A stretch of 64,000 nt of DNA from Haemophilus parainfluenzae (GTDB lineage: Bacteria; Pseudomonadota; Gammaproteobacteria; Enterobacterales; Pasteurellaceae). Below the pieces are notes generated by a model, which ran no database searches, was not told the origin of the DNA, and saw only the letters and a program-made list of their open reading frames with translations. Shown piece by piece: positions 49,663-58,535 of this stretch. Location: NCBI RefSeq assembly GCF_014931395.1, contig NZ_CP063120.1:124001-188000 (forward strand), written 5' to 3'. How positions within the stretch are numbered: position 1 is the stretch's first letter; the number at the start of each line of letters is the position of its first letter. A program made the position numbers and the translations under genes.

Positions 49663-51582
49663 TTATGAAATAACAAAATCCAGCTCTCTCATGTATCGCT
49701 CATAACATTGCAAGATGTCCACGATCAAATCCTCTTCCTTCGTGATATTCAAAGGATAACCTTCCAATTGAATATTGGTTGAAACCATTAATGCATGATG
49801 AACTTGTGCTGTTTCAGATGCGGGCTTCTCAAACAAGGTAATTTGGTAAAAAAAATCTTCTGCTAATCCATTTTCAATAGAAAGAACCAGTTGATTATTA
49901 TCGCGGTCAAAATGTTGCTGTAATATCACATTTAAACCATAGGTACCAATGAATAACTGGCGTAACTCTCTCATTGCTAAAAGTGCCGTTGTTTTTAAAT
50001 GGAAAATGGCGTCATCTCGCTTAGGTTCAATCACTAGCTGTCTTAAACGACTACGCCAGTTTGCACCTGTCCACAAATCTGAAACCTCTGTGGAATAATA
50101 TTGTCGTTCAAATCGTAAACCTTTTAACAAACTCCATGCCATCACTGACATCAACAGAGCAAAAGGTAAAGAGAAAAACAACATCGTTGATTGTAGTATT
50201 TCAATACCGCCAAAAAGATAAAGAACAAATGTAACAGCTGACAATAAACCACCCCAAAACATAGATTGCCAACGAGGTGAAACCTGGCTTTTGTCTTCAA
50301 TTGCGATATTATTAAGCGTATAAATACCAAAGTTAATGGTTACAATAAAAAAGAGTGTGATAATAAATAAAGCTAACGTTTTAGTTAAGCCGGAATAGGG
50401 TAAATAACTCAGAAAATCAAAAAGGAGTGACCCCACATTATTTACAGCTTGACCTAATGCTCCCTTAGCAAGATGTTCATTGACCCAAATGGCCCCATTA
50501 CCAAATACAGTGAACCATAAAACGAAGAATAAACTTGGCACCATCAATACGCCGAAAATAAACTCCCGCAAAGTTCGTCCGCGAGAAATCCGTGCGATAA
50601 AAATCCCAAAGCCTGGCGCCCATGAAAACCACCATGCCCAGTAAAAAACCGTCCAATCCATAAACCAATCTAGATGTTCTACATCATAGGCATAAGCCTT
50701 GAAGCCGACTCTAATTAAACCGCTTAAATAGGTACCAATATTTTCCGTAAAAGCAGAAATTAAATATATTGTCGGACCGAATAGCAAAACCAATAACATA
50801 AAGAGAAAGGTAACGCCTAGATTTAGCTCACTAAGAATACGGAACCCGTTGGCAATCCCTTGCAGTGAAATTAAGATAGCAATGATAAAAACACTCACTA
50901 AAATAAGGGGAACCAAATACGGTGAGTTATCCAATAAATGCATTGAGTGGAATGCTGCAGCCAACCGAATCGCACTGTAACCTAAGGTTGCGACTACGCC
51001 AAATAAGGTGGTACAAATCCCGAGAATATCAATGACATCCCCGACTCTTCCATTAATCTTTTCCTTCAGTAAGGGATAAAAACAAGAACGTAAAGAAAAG
51101 GGTAATTTATAGCGAAATCCGAAATAAGCAATCGTAAGTGCAATTAATCCATAAATAGCCCAAGCACTGATACTCCAATGAAAAATACTAAAAAATAATG
51201 CCGTTCGAACTTTCTCATATTCACCTATTGGTGAAAGAAAATGTGAAAGCGGTTCAGCAACACCAAGAAAAACAATACCAATACCAATTCCAGAGGTAAA
51301 GAGTAATGCAATCCAAGAGCCTAATTTAAACTCTGGTTCTTCCTCATCACTCCCAAGTTTAATATCGCCGTATCGTCCTAACGCCAAGAAAAGTAAAAAG
51401 AATAGAAAAAATGCACTCAGTAAAATATAAAACCAGCTAAATTGAGAGAAAATAAAGGCTTTCGCCGCAGCAAGATAAGATATCGTTTGCTGCGTATCAA
51501 ATAAAAGGCCTGCAATAATCGCTAAACTAAAACCTAAACTGCCCCAAATAACATTTGCTTTGAAAGTATTTTTTATCTTCAT
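49663..51582 (-). CDS. BCCT-family betaine/choline/carnitine transporter, C-terminally shortened copy
   Basis: A 639-residue inner-membrane carrier with twelve hydrophobic segments. BCCT signatures include GIGIGIVFLGVAEPLSHFLSP and the Trp-rich WTVFYWAWWFSWAPGFGIFIARISRGRTLREFIFG. It is a clear paralogue of the gene just upstream (51647-53674). It lacks the last 11-12 residues of that protein: at the aligned position a TAA stop occurs where the paralogue has a Glu codon, and the following 11 codons still read FLSHEQTELAE in frame. The substrate (choline, betaine or carnitine) is not resolved by sequence. Confidence 0.88.
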   Translation of the reverse strand: MKIKNTFKANVIWGSLGFSLAIIAGLLFDTQQTISYLAAAKAFIFSQFSWFYILLSAFFLFFLLFLALGRYGDIKLGSDEEEPEFKLGSWIALLFTSGIGIGIVFLGVAEPLSHFLSPIGEYEKVRTALFFSIFHWSISAWAIYGLIALTIAYFGFRYKLPFSLRSCFYPLLKEKINGRVGDVIDILGICTTLFGVVATLGYSAIRLAAAFHSMHLLDNSPYLVPLILVSVFIIAILISLQGIANGFRILSELNLGVTFLFMLLVLLFGPTIYLISAFTENIGTYLSGLIRVGFKAYAYDVEHLDWFMDWTVFYWAWWFSWAPGFGIFIARISRGRTLREFIFGVLMVPSLFFVLWFTVFGNGAIWVNEHLAKGALGQAVNNVGSLLFDFLSYLPYSGLTKTLALFIITLFFIVTINFGIYTLNNIAIEDKSQVSPRWQSMFWGGLLSAVTFVLYLFGGIEILQSTMLFFSLPFALLMSVMAWSLLKGLRFERQYYSTEVSDLWTGANWRSRLRQLVIEPKRDDAIFHLKTTALLAMRELRQLFIGTYGLNVILQQHFDRDNNQLVLSIENGLAEDFFYQITLFEKPASETAQVHHALMVSTNIQLEGYPLNITKEEDLIVDILQCYERYMRELDFVIS

Positions 51583-51598
51583 ATTTGTTTTAAGATAA

Positions 51599-51639
51599 AA
51601 AGTGCGGTTAAAAACTTAGAGGATTTTCAACCGCACTTT
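51599..51639 (-). terminator. Terminator after the first BCCT gene, inverted uptake-signal pair
   Basis: AAAGTGCGGTTAAAA / TTTTCAACCGCACTTT spans 51599-51639 with both uptake signals intact. The right arm and the adjoining coding tail are nearly identical to the corresponding region after the second BCCT gene. Confidence 0.85.
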
Positions 51640-51646
51640 AGTCTTA

Positions 51647-53674
51647 TTATTCAGCCAATTCTGTTTGCTCGTGTGCCATCAATTCTTGACCAACATCGTC
51701 TAGCAAACTTAAATAACGTTCATAATGTTTCAACATATCAGCAATTAATTCATCTTGATCCATATATTGCACATCATAACCCACTCGACCATCAAAGAAA
51801 TAAGTGTATGGCTCATAAGTCATACTATGCTGGATATGTGGCAAGTTATCGTCATTAATTAATTGCTCTGACACCTCACGACCGATAGATTTCACCCCGT
51901 ACATAAAGTCTCTCATCAAATCTTTCTGAATGACTAACTCGACTGCAGGCTCATCTTGATCAAATAACGTGTTAATTTGCACACTCAATTCATATTTACC
52001 AATCAATTCTTGGCGTAGCTCACGCATTGCCGGCAATACCGTATGTTTAAGGAAACGTAAAATATCTTTTTCTTGCGTTTGGTTCATCATTTGTTCCAAA
52101 CGTTCTTTCCATTTATCCCCCGTCCAGAAAATACTGGTTGGATTAACTTTGGTATCAAAATATTTTTTATCCGCATTCAAACCTTTCCATAAACTAAAGC
52201 ACATCAATAACATCAACATCGCGAAAGGTAATGCCACTAATAGCGTCATTGTCTGTAGATTAGCCAAGCCGCCTGATTGCATCAAAACAATGGCGACAGT
52301 TGACATTAATACGCCCCACATCACCGCTTGCCAACGTGGTGCAGCAAGACTTTTATCGCGTGATGCAATGTTATTTAATACATAAATGCCCGAATCCGCA
52401 GAAGTGATAAAAAATAAAGAAATCACCACCAAACTCACTAAACCCGTCACACCAGAAAGCGGTAAATAATCTAAGAACTTAAAGAGCAACGTTTCAGGCG
52501 AAGAAATCATTTGTCCTAACGCACCTGCAGCTTCACCATCATTCAACCAAATGGCTGTATTACCAAATACGGTAAACCACAAGATACCGAACATGCTAGG
52601 AATCACCAACACGCCGAAAATAAATTCGCGAATGGTACGCCCTTTCGAAATACGAGCAATAAATAAACCGACAAATGGCGCCCAAGAACACCACCATGCC
52701 CAATACAGAATTGTCCAACCGCTAAACCAACTAGTATGTTCTTGTTCATAAACATAGGTTTTGAAACTTAATTTTACTAAGTTGCTAAGATACGTTCCGA
52801 TGTTGTCGCTAAAAGCGGATAACAAATAAAGTGTCGGTCCCGCCACTAAGACGAAAATCAACAAACAGAAAGCTAATGTTAAATTCAGCTCACTTAAGAT
52901 TTTTACCCCTTTCCCTACACCAGAAATCGCGGAAAATATCGCTAAACTCATTACCACGGCAATTACGACAACTTGCAAGCTGAAGCTATTTTCGCTAATC
53001 CAGCCTAATTGATGTAAGCCTGCACCCAATTGTGATGCACCAAAACCTAATGTTGTGATAACACCAAATAAGGTGGCAAGTAACGCCATAATGTCGATAA
53101 GATCGCCTAACTTGCCATTAATACGCTCTTTCAATAACGGATAGAAACAAGAACGTAATGCCAAAGGTAATTTGTAACGGAATCCAAAGTAAGCCAATGC
53201 CAACGCAATCGTGCCATACACCGCCCAGGCATGAATTCCCCAGTGGAATAAGGTGTGTAACAAGGCTTCTTGTTGCTTATGCTCTGCGCTGCCTGTGGTA
53301 ATATCAGATAAGTAATGCGTCAATGGCTCTGCTACACCAAAGAACATCAACCCTACCCCCATACCGGCAGCAAATAACATCGCCAACCAAGACAGAAAAC
53401 CAAATTCAGGCTCTTCTTCATCATTGCCTAATTTGATATTACCTAGGCTACTGACTGATAAAATGACTAAAAAGCCCAAAAATACTGAGAATGCTAATAC
53501 GTAAAACCAACTAAAGTTGGCAAAAATGCCCGATTTGGCGGTATTTAATAAAGTTTGCGTTTGTTCCGGAGCGATTAAAATCATCGCAACGAGTAACACC
53601 ACAAAAAATAACGTTGCACCAATCACTAAAGGATTGAACGACGTTTGCTTTTCCATAAATTTAGATAAAGACAA
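51647..53674 (-). CDS. betT: BCCT-family betaine/choline/carnitine transporter
   Basis: A 675-residue inner-membrane carrier with twelve hydrophobic segments and a long cytoplasmic C-terminus. It has the glycine motif AAGMGVGLMFFGVAEPLTHYLS, LKERINGKLGDLIDIMALLATLFGVITTLGFGASQL, and the Trp box WTILYWAWWCSWAPFVGLFIARISKGRTIREFIFG. The long hydrophilic tail (about 510-675) fits the BetT type, in which it senses osmotic state. The end DDVGQELMAHEQTELAE is intact here. Its role is probably osmoprotectant or choline import. An immediately downstream paralogue suggests a tandem duplication. The BetT name is by family; the substrate is inferred. Confidence 0.88.
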   Translation of the reverse strand: MSLSKFMEKQTSFNPLVIGATLFFVVLLVAMILIAPEQTQTLLNTAKSGIFANFSWFYVLAFSVFLGFLVILSVSSLGNIKLGNDEEEPEFGFLSWLAMLFAAGMGVGLMFFGVAEPLTHYLSDITTGSAEHKQQEALLHTLFHWGIHAWAVYGTIALALAYFGFRYKLPLALRSCFYPLLKERINGKLGDLIDIMALLATLFGVITTLGFGASQLGAGLHQLGWISENSFSLQVVVIAVVMSLAIFSAISGVGKGVKILSELNLTLAFCLLIFVLVAGPTLYLLSAFSDNIGTYLSNLVKLSFKTYVYEQEHTSWFSGWTILYWAWWCSWAPFVGLFIARISKGRTIREFIFGVLVIPSMFGILWFTVFGNTAIWLNDGEAAGALGQMISSPETLLFKFLDYLPLSGVTGLVSLVVISLFFITSADSGIYVLNNIASRDKSLAAPRWQAVMWGVLMSTVAIVLMQSGGLANLQTMTLLVALPFAMLMLLMCFSLWKGLNADKKYFDTKVNPTSIFWTGDKWKERLEQMMNQTQEKDILRFLKHTVLPAMRELRQELIGKYELSVQINTLFDQDEPAVELVIQKDLMRDFMYGVKSIGREVSEQLINDDNLPHIQHSMTYEPYTYFFDGRVGYDVQYMDQDELIADMLKHYERYLSLLDDVGQELMAHEQTELAE

Positions 53675-53903
53675 CGCTTCCCCCTTAAAAATTAAGTGAA
53701 TAAAAATAAAATCAGATTAAACAAAATAAGGCCTTAAGCCCTAAATGGTGAGATGGAACCATCGCAAATGATAGCACGGAGAAGTGCGATTTTGAAGGAA
53801 ACGCTCAGTAGGATTTGAGTGGATTGTTTCCAAATACGAAATATATATTATCAAAACATCAATATTTTTTCAAATTAACGAAAATTAAAATACGATAAAG
53901 AAA

Positions 53904-53945
53904 AAGTGCGTTCAGAAAAATCGTTAAATTTTTGACCGCACTTTA
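53904..53945 (-). terminator. Terminator after the YD-like protein gene, one arm decayed
   Basis: AAAGTGCGTTCAGAAA / TTTTTGACCGCACTTT (53904-53945) is an inverted uptake-signal pair in which the left arm has a G-to-T change, disrupting that signal and one pair. The rest of the 53675-53903 gap shows no gene. Confidence 0.75.
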
Positions 53946-53947
53946 AC

Positions 53948-54769
53948 TTAATAATACTCATATGAATGTTCAACAATAGTGCTGCTAGGTTCATTAGCCT
54001 CATCAAACTCTTCATCCTTCAACACGTTGCCATAGTTATCAACAGTCTTTTTCCAACGTTTTAAAGAAGATTTTGAACCATCTCCAAATCCCAAAGGTGG
54101 GAATTCTTCAAATTGAATTTGATGTCCATTAGCATCAAAAGTCTTCAACTCTTTTCCACCATAACTGAATTCTGTCTGTTCAATTAGTTTTCCATCAGAG
54201 TATTTATTAGTATATTTTACAGGCTCAACAGTAAAAAGCTCATTCTTAAATTCTACAACATTGCCATGTTCATCATAATGGTAGCTATATTTGTTCATGC
54301 CATTTTCAAGTTTCTCGCACTCATTCTCACAAGAGTCATCTGCTTCTTTTTTAATGATTAATAATCCATTTTTATCATAAGTATTTTCAGATATAACTCG
54401 AGATTCGCTATCTTTAAATTTCTGTTTCTCTATAACTGTCAAAGTACCATCTGAATTAGTACGATAGCTATATTCGAGAACAGCGTCATCACCATTCCAA
54501 AAAACTTTAATCAATCGTCCTTGTTCGTCATACACAAAGTTTTTTGTTTGGGCAGAAGAATCTAACGTTTCTTCTTTGATTTTAAATCCCTGTGGATTAA
54601 AGTGAGTAATCTTATGTTCCAAAACAGAAGAATTGCGTAGATCTGTTACTTTCATTTCCCACTTTTTTACTGGTCCTTTCAAATTTAATAAGGCTAAATC
54701 TGTTTTTAACTGGGCAAAAAGTGTAGTGGAAAACAAAGCTAACAGACATCCCAATACGATGTGACGCAT
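53948..54769 (-). CDS. Secreted protein with YD/RHS-like repeats, function unknown
   Basis: A 273-residue exported protein (signal MRHIVLGCLLALFSTTLFAQ, cleaved after FAQ or near it). The mature part consists of loosely repeated short beta units of the RHS/YD sort: KNFVYDEQGRLIKVFW, YDKNGLLIIKKE, YHYDEHGNVVEFKNE and VDNYGNVLKDEEF. This fits a small extracytoplasmic repeat protein and not a full Rhs toxin. Two cysteines are close together (SCENECEK). I start at 54769, with GGAG 6 nt upstream; a longer frame adds MELF without support. The family is not identified. Confidence 0.72.
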   Translation of the reverse strand: MRHIVLGCLLALFSTTLFAQLKTDLALLNLKGPVKKWEMKVTDLRNSSVLEHKITHFNPQGFKIKEETLDSSAQTKNFVYDEQGRLIKVFWNGDDAVLEYSYRTNSDGTLTVIEKQKFKDSESRVISENTYDKNGLLIIKKEADDSCENECEKLENGMNKYSYHYDEHGNVVEFKNELFTVEPVKYTNKYSDGKLIEQTEFSYGGKELKTFDANGHQIQFEEFPPLGFGDGSKSSLKRWKKTVDNYGNVLKDEEFDEANEPSSTIVEHSYEYY

Positions 54770-54796
54770 AAAAAGCTCCATTAGGTAAATAATTAA

Positions 54797-54838
54797 AAAG
54801 TGCGGTCAGAAAAACCGTTAAATTTCTGACCGCACTTT
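54797..54838 (-). terminator. mnmA terminator, inverted uptake-signal pair
   Basis: AAAGTGCGGTCAGAAA / TTTCTGACCGCACTTT is a 15-16-bp stem lying 14 bp past the mnmA stop. Confidence 0.9.
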
Positions 54839-54850
54839 GTTAGGTGTTGA

Positions 54851-56002
54851 TTAAATTCGTTCTTCGATAATGCCGCCACCTAAGCAGACTTCATCAAGAT
54901 AAAATACCGCTGATTGACCTGGTGTGACCGCGGCTTGCGGCTCGTCAAAAAGAACTCGAATGCAATCGTCATCAATCGGCTCAACCAAACAAGCAATATC
55001 CGTTTGACGATAACGAGTTTTCACCGTACAACGGAACGCCTCACGCACGGGTTCGCGATTTACCCAGTGGAGCTGTTTGGTAATTAAGCCTTTGGAAAAC
55101 AAACGTGGATGATCATGGCCTTGTGCCACAATCAATTCATTGTTTTCGACATCTTTATCCACCACATACCAGGCTTCATCACCGGCATTTTTTAATCCAC
55201 CGATACCTAGCCCTTTACGCTGCCCCAGGGTGTGGTACATCAATCCTTCATGACGACCAATAATCTCGCCATCTACGGTACGGATATCACCTGGTTGAGC
55301 AGGCAAATAACGTGCTAAGAAATCCTTAAACTTACGCTCGCCGATAAAACAAATACCGGTAGAGTCTTTTTTCTTCGCGGTAATTAAACCTAAATCTTCT
55401 GCAATAGCACGTACGATCGGCTTTTCAATTTCACCAACAGGGAAAAGGCTTTGGCCTACCTGATTTTTACTCAACGTGTAAAGGAAATAGCTTTGGTCTT
55501 TATTGCTATCTAAGCCGCGCAATAGCTCTGCTTGATCATCTGCACCACGACGACGTACATAATGGCCGGTAGCAATATAGTTAGCACCCAAATCTTCCGC
55601 TGCATATTCCAAGAAAGCTTTAAATTTAATTTCTTTGTTACAAAGAATATCGGGGTTTGGTGTACGGCCGGCTTTGTACTCGGTTAAGAAATGCTCAAAT
55701 ACGTTATCCCAATATTCCGCCGCAAAATTGATTTTATGTAGCTTAATACCTAGCTTGTCACATACTGCTTGTGCATCAGCAAGATCTGCTGCGGCTGTAC
55801 AATAATCGGTATCGTCATCTTCTTCCCAGTTTTTCATAAACAGGCCTTCCACTTGGTAGCCTTGTTGTTGAAGAATAAAGGCAGACACCGAAGAATCTAC
55901 CCCGCCGGACATACCGCAAATGACTTTTTTAGTGGAATTTTCGACAAGTTGTTCTGCACTCAATGGTGCGAAATGTTGATTATAAGTATTTGAAATTAAC
56001 AT
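54851..56002 (-). CDS. mnmA: tRNA-specific 2-thiouridylase MnmA
   Basis: A 383-residue enzyme that thiolates U34 of Lys, Glu and Gln tRNAs. The PP-loop ATP site is [18 protein letters not shown]; the catalytic cysteines are in [12 protein letters not shown] and [26 protein letters not shown] and [17 protein letters not shown] are typical. I start at 56002 (MLISNTYNQ), with GGAG 5 nt upstream; upstream in-frame residues ([10 protein letters not shown]) are unsupported. It is on the same strand as, and downstream of, the nqr/apbE/nqrM group. Confidence 0.96.
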   Translation of the reverse strand: MLISNTYNQHFAPLSAEQLVENSTKKVICGMSGGVDSSVSAFILQQQGYQVEGLFMKNWEEDDDTDYCTAAADLADAQAVCDKLGIKLHKINFAAEYWDNVFEHFLTEYKAGRTPNPDILCNKEIKFKAFLEYAAEDLGANYIATGHYVRRRGADDQAELLRGLDSNKDQSYFLYTLSKNQVGQSLFPVGEIEKPIVRAIAEDLGLITAKKKDSTGICFIGERKFKDFLARYLPAQPGDIRTVDGEIIGRHEGLMYHTLGQRKGLGIGGLKNAGDEAWYVVDKDVENNELIVAQGHDHPRLFSKGLITKQLHWVNREPVREAFRCTVKTRYRQTDIACLVEPIDDDCIRVLFDEPQAAVTPGQSAVFYLDEVCLGGGIIEERI

Positions 56003-56062
56003 AAGTCTCCCGTAACTTCGGTTAAGGCGAAGCACATTGGTTGTAGATAAATGATAGCTACT

Positions 56063-56608
56063 TTATTGCTGAATAATCGATGTATCTTCTTTTAAAATAT
56101 AAGAAGGCTCATCATTAAAAGAAATTTTATAAAACGTTTTCCCCGATTTTCCAACAATCTCCCTGAAAGTTTGACAAGGAACATCGGTTGCTTTTAATGT
56201 AAATAAAGTCGGCATATTTTCAATTTCAGCCTCTGTTTTACTCAATACCGATTTACTATAAATAGGTGTATCTTTTTGGATAAGCACATCAGGATAAGAA
56301 TTAGAGGTATCGGGTTCCTCATCATCAAAAATACCTTTTTCAAGCACTAACGATTTTTTATCACCTAATTTTATTTTATCCTGTTCAGCAATATAAATTG
56401 AGCCTGTTCCATAACGAATCTCGGTAGCAGAAAACATCGGCATTGTATTCAACCATGCCCCCGCTTTTACAAGAATAACCGGTTTATTAAATTCAGAATC
56501 TGTATATAAATTAAGATCTGCATTTACCTTTGCTGGATAATATCCTGCAAAGGTAAAAGATGAAACCGTAAATAAAATTAATGTATAAACAAATTTTAAT
56601 AATTTCAT
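56063..56608 (-). CDS. Exported protein of unknown function at the end of the nqr-apbE-nqrM run
   Basis: A 181-residue protein with a signal peptide (MKLLKFVYTLILFTVSSFTFA, cleaved before GYYPAKV). The mature part is mostly beta-rich by eye (for example ADLNLYTDSEFNKPVILVKAGAWLNTM), which could be an SH3-like fold, and has a single cysteine (VPCQTF). No family recognised. The start codon is only 4 bp after the nqrM stop, so translation is probably coupled and expression tied to the NQR operon. Whether it takes part in NQR assembly is only a suggestion from position. Confidence 0.7.
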   Translation of the reverse strand: MKLLKFVYTLILFTVSSFTFAGYYPAKVNADLNLYTDSEFNKPVILVKAGAWLNTMPMFSATEIRYGTGSIYIAEQDKIKLGDKKSLVLEKGIFDDEEPDTSNSYPDVLIQKDTPIYSKSVLSKTEAEIENMPTLFTLKATDVPCQTFREIVGKSGKTFYKISFNDEPSYILKEDTSIIQQ

Positions 56609-56612
56609 TAAT

Positions 56613-56873
56613 TTATTTCACTTCATAAAATTGCGAATCATCGTCTTTCTTCGCAAATTTTTGTTCGTACTCAGCTTTGGCATTTTCATCGCCAGCATCT
56701 AATTTTTCTTGTAAAGTGTCGCAAGGTTTATCACAGTCACAGGCTTTGGCGATACCGAGTGATGAAAGTCCGCCACAGCTGCCCTTTAAACTTTGTTTTT
56801 TAAAGATAAAGCCCACGGACATTAACACAATAATGGCCACAAAAGCGATTAGGGTAAAAAATAACGTTTGCAT
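56613..56873 (-). CDS. nqrM: Na+-NQR maturation protein NqrM (DUF539)
   Basis: An 86-residue protein needed for assembly of the iron centre between NqrD and NqrE. One N-terminal membrane helix (MQTLFFTLIAFVAIIVLMSVGFIF) is followed by the four-cysteine pattern SCGGLSSLGIAKACDCDKPC, thought to deliver iron. It starts 2 bp after apbE, the usual apbE-nqrM arrangement downstream of nqrABCDEF. Confidence 0.94.
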   Translation of the reverse strand: MQTLFFTLIAFVAIIVLMSVGFIFKKQSLKGSCGGLSSLGIAKACDCDKPCDTLQEKLDAGDENAKAEYEQKFAKKDDDSQFYEVK

Positions 56874-56875
56874 GA

Positions 56876-57910
56876 TTATTCCTTATTTGCGAGTAACTTT
56901 TGGAAGGCTGAAGACATTTTTGTTTCAAAGCCTTGTTCCGTTTTCATAATTAAATAAACCGGAATATTTTCTTTCTCTGCCACTTCCAATGCTTTATCTT
57001 CACCAAGTACAAATAGGCCTGTAGATAAGCCATCAGCAGTCATTGAGCTTGGTGCAAGCACGGTAATTGAGGCTAAATGATGCTGAATTGGATAGCCGGT
57101 TTTCGGGTCAATTTCATGTGCAAAACGTTGGCCATTTTCCTCGAAATAAATACGGTAATCGCCTGAAGTAGCCATCGCCATATTATTTAAACCAATTACT
57201 TCTTGAACTGATCTTTCACCTGTATTATTCGGTTTTTCAATAGCGATTTGCCAAGCTTTATTTTCGGCATTTTTACCTTTTGCACGGATTTCTCCGCCAA
57301 TTTCCACCATATAGTTTTGTACGTGATTTTGCTCTAATACATTCGCAACTTGATCCACACCAAAACCTTTAGCGATAGATGATAAATCAATATAAACTTG
57401 CGGTACTGCTTTACTTAAAGTTGGGGTTTTACCGCTCATATCAAGGTGAATTTTATCAATTCCCACCCAACTTTGACGTTCAGCAAGTTGCTCAGGGGTT
57501 GGCTTACGTTCTGGGCGTCTTTCTGGCCCAAAACCCCATAAATTCACTACAGGCCCTACAGTCACATCCAATGAACCCTCAGTAACCTTATTTAAACGGA
57601 TCGCTTCTTGTAATACTTTGGCAAAGTCCGCAGAGATTTCAATTGGCGTATTCACTTGCGTATTTTGATTAAAACGGCTCAATTCGGAATCTTTAATGTA
57701 AGTGGACATTTTCTGATTCACATCTTTTAAAACCACTTCAATCTGCTCATGTGTTTTTTCAGCATTTTCTTTAACTGAACCGTCATCAATGTAGCGGATA
57801 TGGTAAGTGGTCCCCATGGTTTTGCCACTAAGTGAAATAATTTCTGGATCTTTTTGACAGGCCGTCAACAGGGTAAATAACGCCAGGAAAAACAGTGATT
57901 TAGCTTTCAT
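56876..57910 (-). CDS. apbE: FAD:protein FMN transferase (ApbE)
   Basis: A 344-residue periplasmic lipoprotein (signal with lipobox LLTACQ) that transfers FMN from FAD to Thr residues of NqrB and NqrC. It shows MGTTYHIRYID, STYIKDSELSRFNQ, VGPVVNLWGFGPERRPERKPTPEQL, IDLSSIAKGFGVDQVA, GGEIRAKGKN, HEIDPKTGYPIQHHLASITVLAP and the metal-site MTADGLSTGLFVLG. The target proteins NqrB and NqrC, encoded upstream in the same direction, retain their SGAT acceptor motifs. A lipoprotein gene and a hairpin separate it from nqrF. Confidence 0.96.
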   Translation of the reverse strand: MKAKSLFFLALFTLLTACQKDPEIISLSGKTMGTTYHIRYIDDGSVKENAEKTHEQIEVVLKDVNQKMSTYIKDSELSRFNQNTQVNTPIEISADFAKVLQEAIRLNKVTEGSLDVTVGPVVNLWGFGPERRPERKPTPEQLAERQSWVGIDKIHLDMSGKTPTLSKAVPQVYIDLSSIAKGFGVDQVANVLEQNHVQNYMVEIGGEIRAKGKNAENKAWQIAIEKPNNTGERSVQEVIGLNNMAMATSGDYRIYFEENGQRFAHEIDPKTGYPIQHHLASITVLAPSSMTADGLSTGLFVLGEDKALEVAEKENIPVYLIMKTEQGFETKMSSAFQKLLANKE

Positions 57911-57928
57911 ATTATATTTGATATATTT

Positions 57929-57965
57929 CAGCCAATATCTATATTGTATTAATAGATATTGGCTG
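57929..57965 (-). terminator. Hairpin between the lipoprotein gene and apbE
   Basis: CAGCCAATATCTAT-(9 nt)-ATAGATATTGGCTG is a perfect 14-bp inverted repeat, 12 bp past the lipoprotein stop. It lacks a strong T run, so it may be a weak terminator or an RNA-stabilising stem that lets some transcription reach apbE. Confidence 0.6.
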
Positions 57966-57976
57966 TTGATTTAAAA

Positions 57977-58465
57977 TTATTGAAGTGTTTCATTAACTTT
58001 AGATACATCTTCAATTACATATTTTGCATTAAAGATTAATCCAGGAATTAGTGCATTTGGTTTGTTATTAAAGCATGCAAAAGTATTCTTATATGTTCTA
58101 GGTTTAATTACATTATAAGCCGTACCATTCATCATATATACAAGATTACCATTCATAAGACTCAGCTCTTGATTAACTATATTTTTACCAGAAATTCCAA
58201 CGTTAAAACTTTGAGACTGGTTATCTATCGCAACAAAATATTTACATCCAGCTGATAAACTCATCTCTGCAGCCTTTCTTAGCCCATATCGATAAATAGC
58301 ACCCCTGCCAGTAAACCCATTTCCTGAAGATGTAACTTCAAAGATAGTATCATCCAATCTAATACCTGTAACGCCCCCTCGCAATCCTCTTTCTTGATAA
58401 GGAGTTGAACAGGCTGTTAATGTTAATATAGTAGTCATAATTAAACTTAGAATTAATTTTTTCAT
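57977..58465 (-). CDS. CC0125/CC1285-like lipoprotein
   Basis: A 162-residue lipoprotein (signal MKKLILSLIMTTILTLTAC, lipobox LTAC). The mature part starts STPYQERGLRGGVTGIRLDDTIFEVTSSGNGFTGRGAIYRYGLRKAAEMSLSAGCKYFVAI, the pattern (GG..., F-V-GNG-T, R-AAE-GxxYF) of the CC0125/CC1285 lipoprotein family, which has no known function. I start at 58465, with AAGGA 7 nt upstream; a longer frame reaching 58552 overlaps nqrF and is not credible. It is inserted between nqrF and apbE, 70 bp after the nqrF stop, where related organisms have no gene or a short gap. Confidence 0.75.
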   Translation of the reverse strand: MKKLILSLIMTTILTLTACSTPYQERGLRGGVTGIRLDDTIFEVTSSGNGFTGRGAIYRYGLRKAAEMSLSAGCKYFVAIDNQSQSFNVGISGKNIVNQELSLMNGNLVYMMNGTAYNVIKPRTYKNTFACFNNKPNALIPGLIFNAKYVIEDVSKVNETLQ

Positions 58466-58535
58466 TTTATTTTCCTTTAGGTATATAAAATGGTCAAATT
58501 TACGGAATTTCCATAAATTTGACCCATATTTAAAA

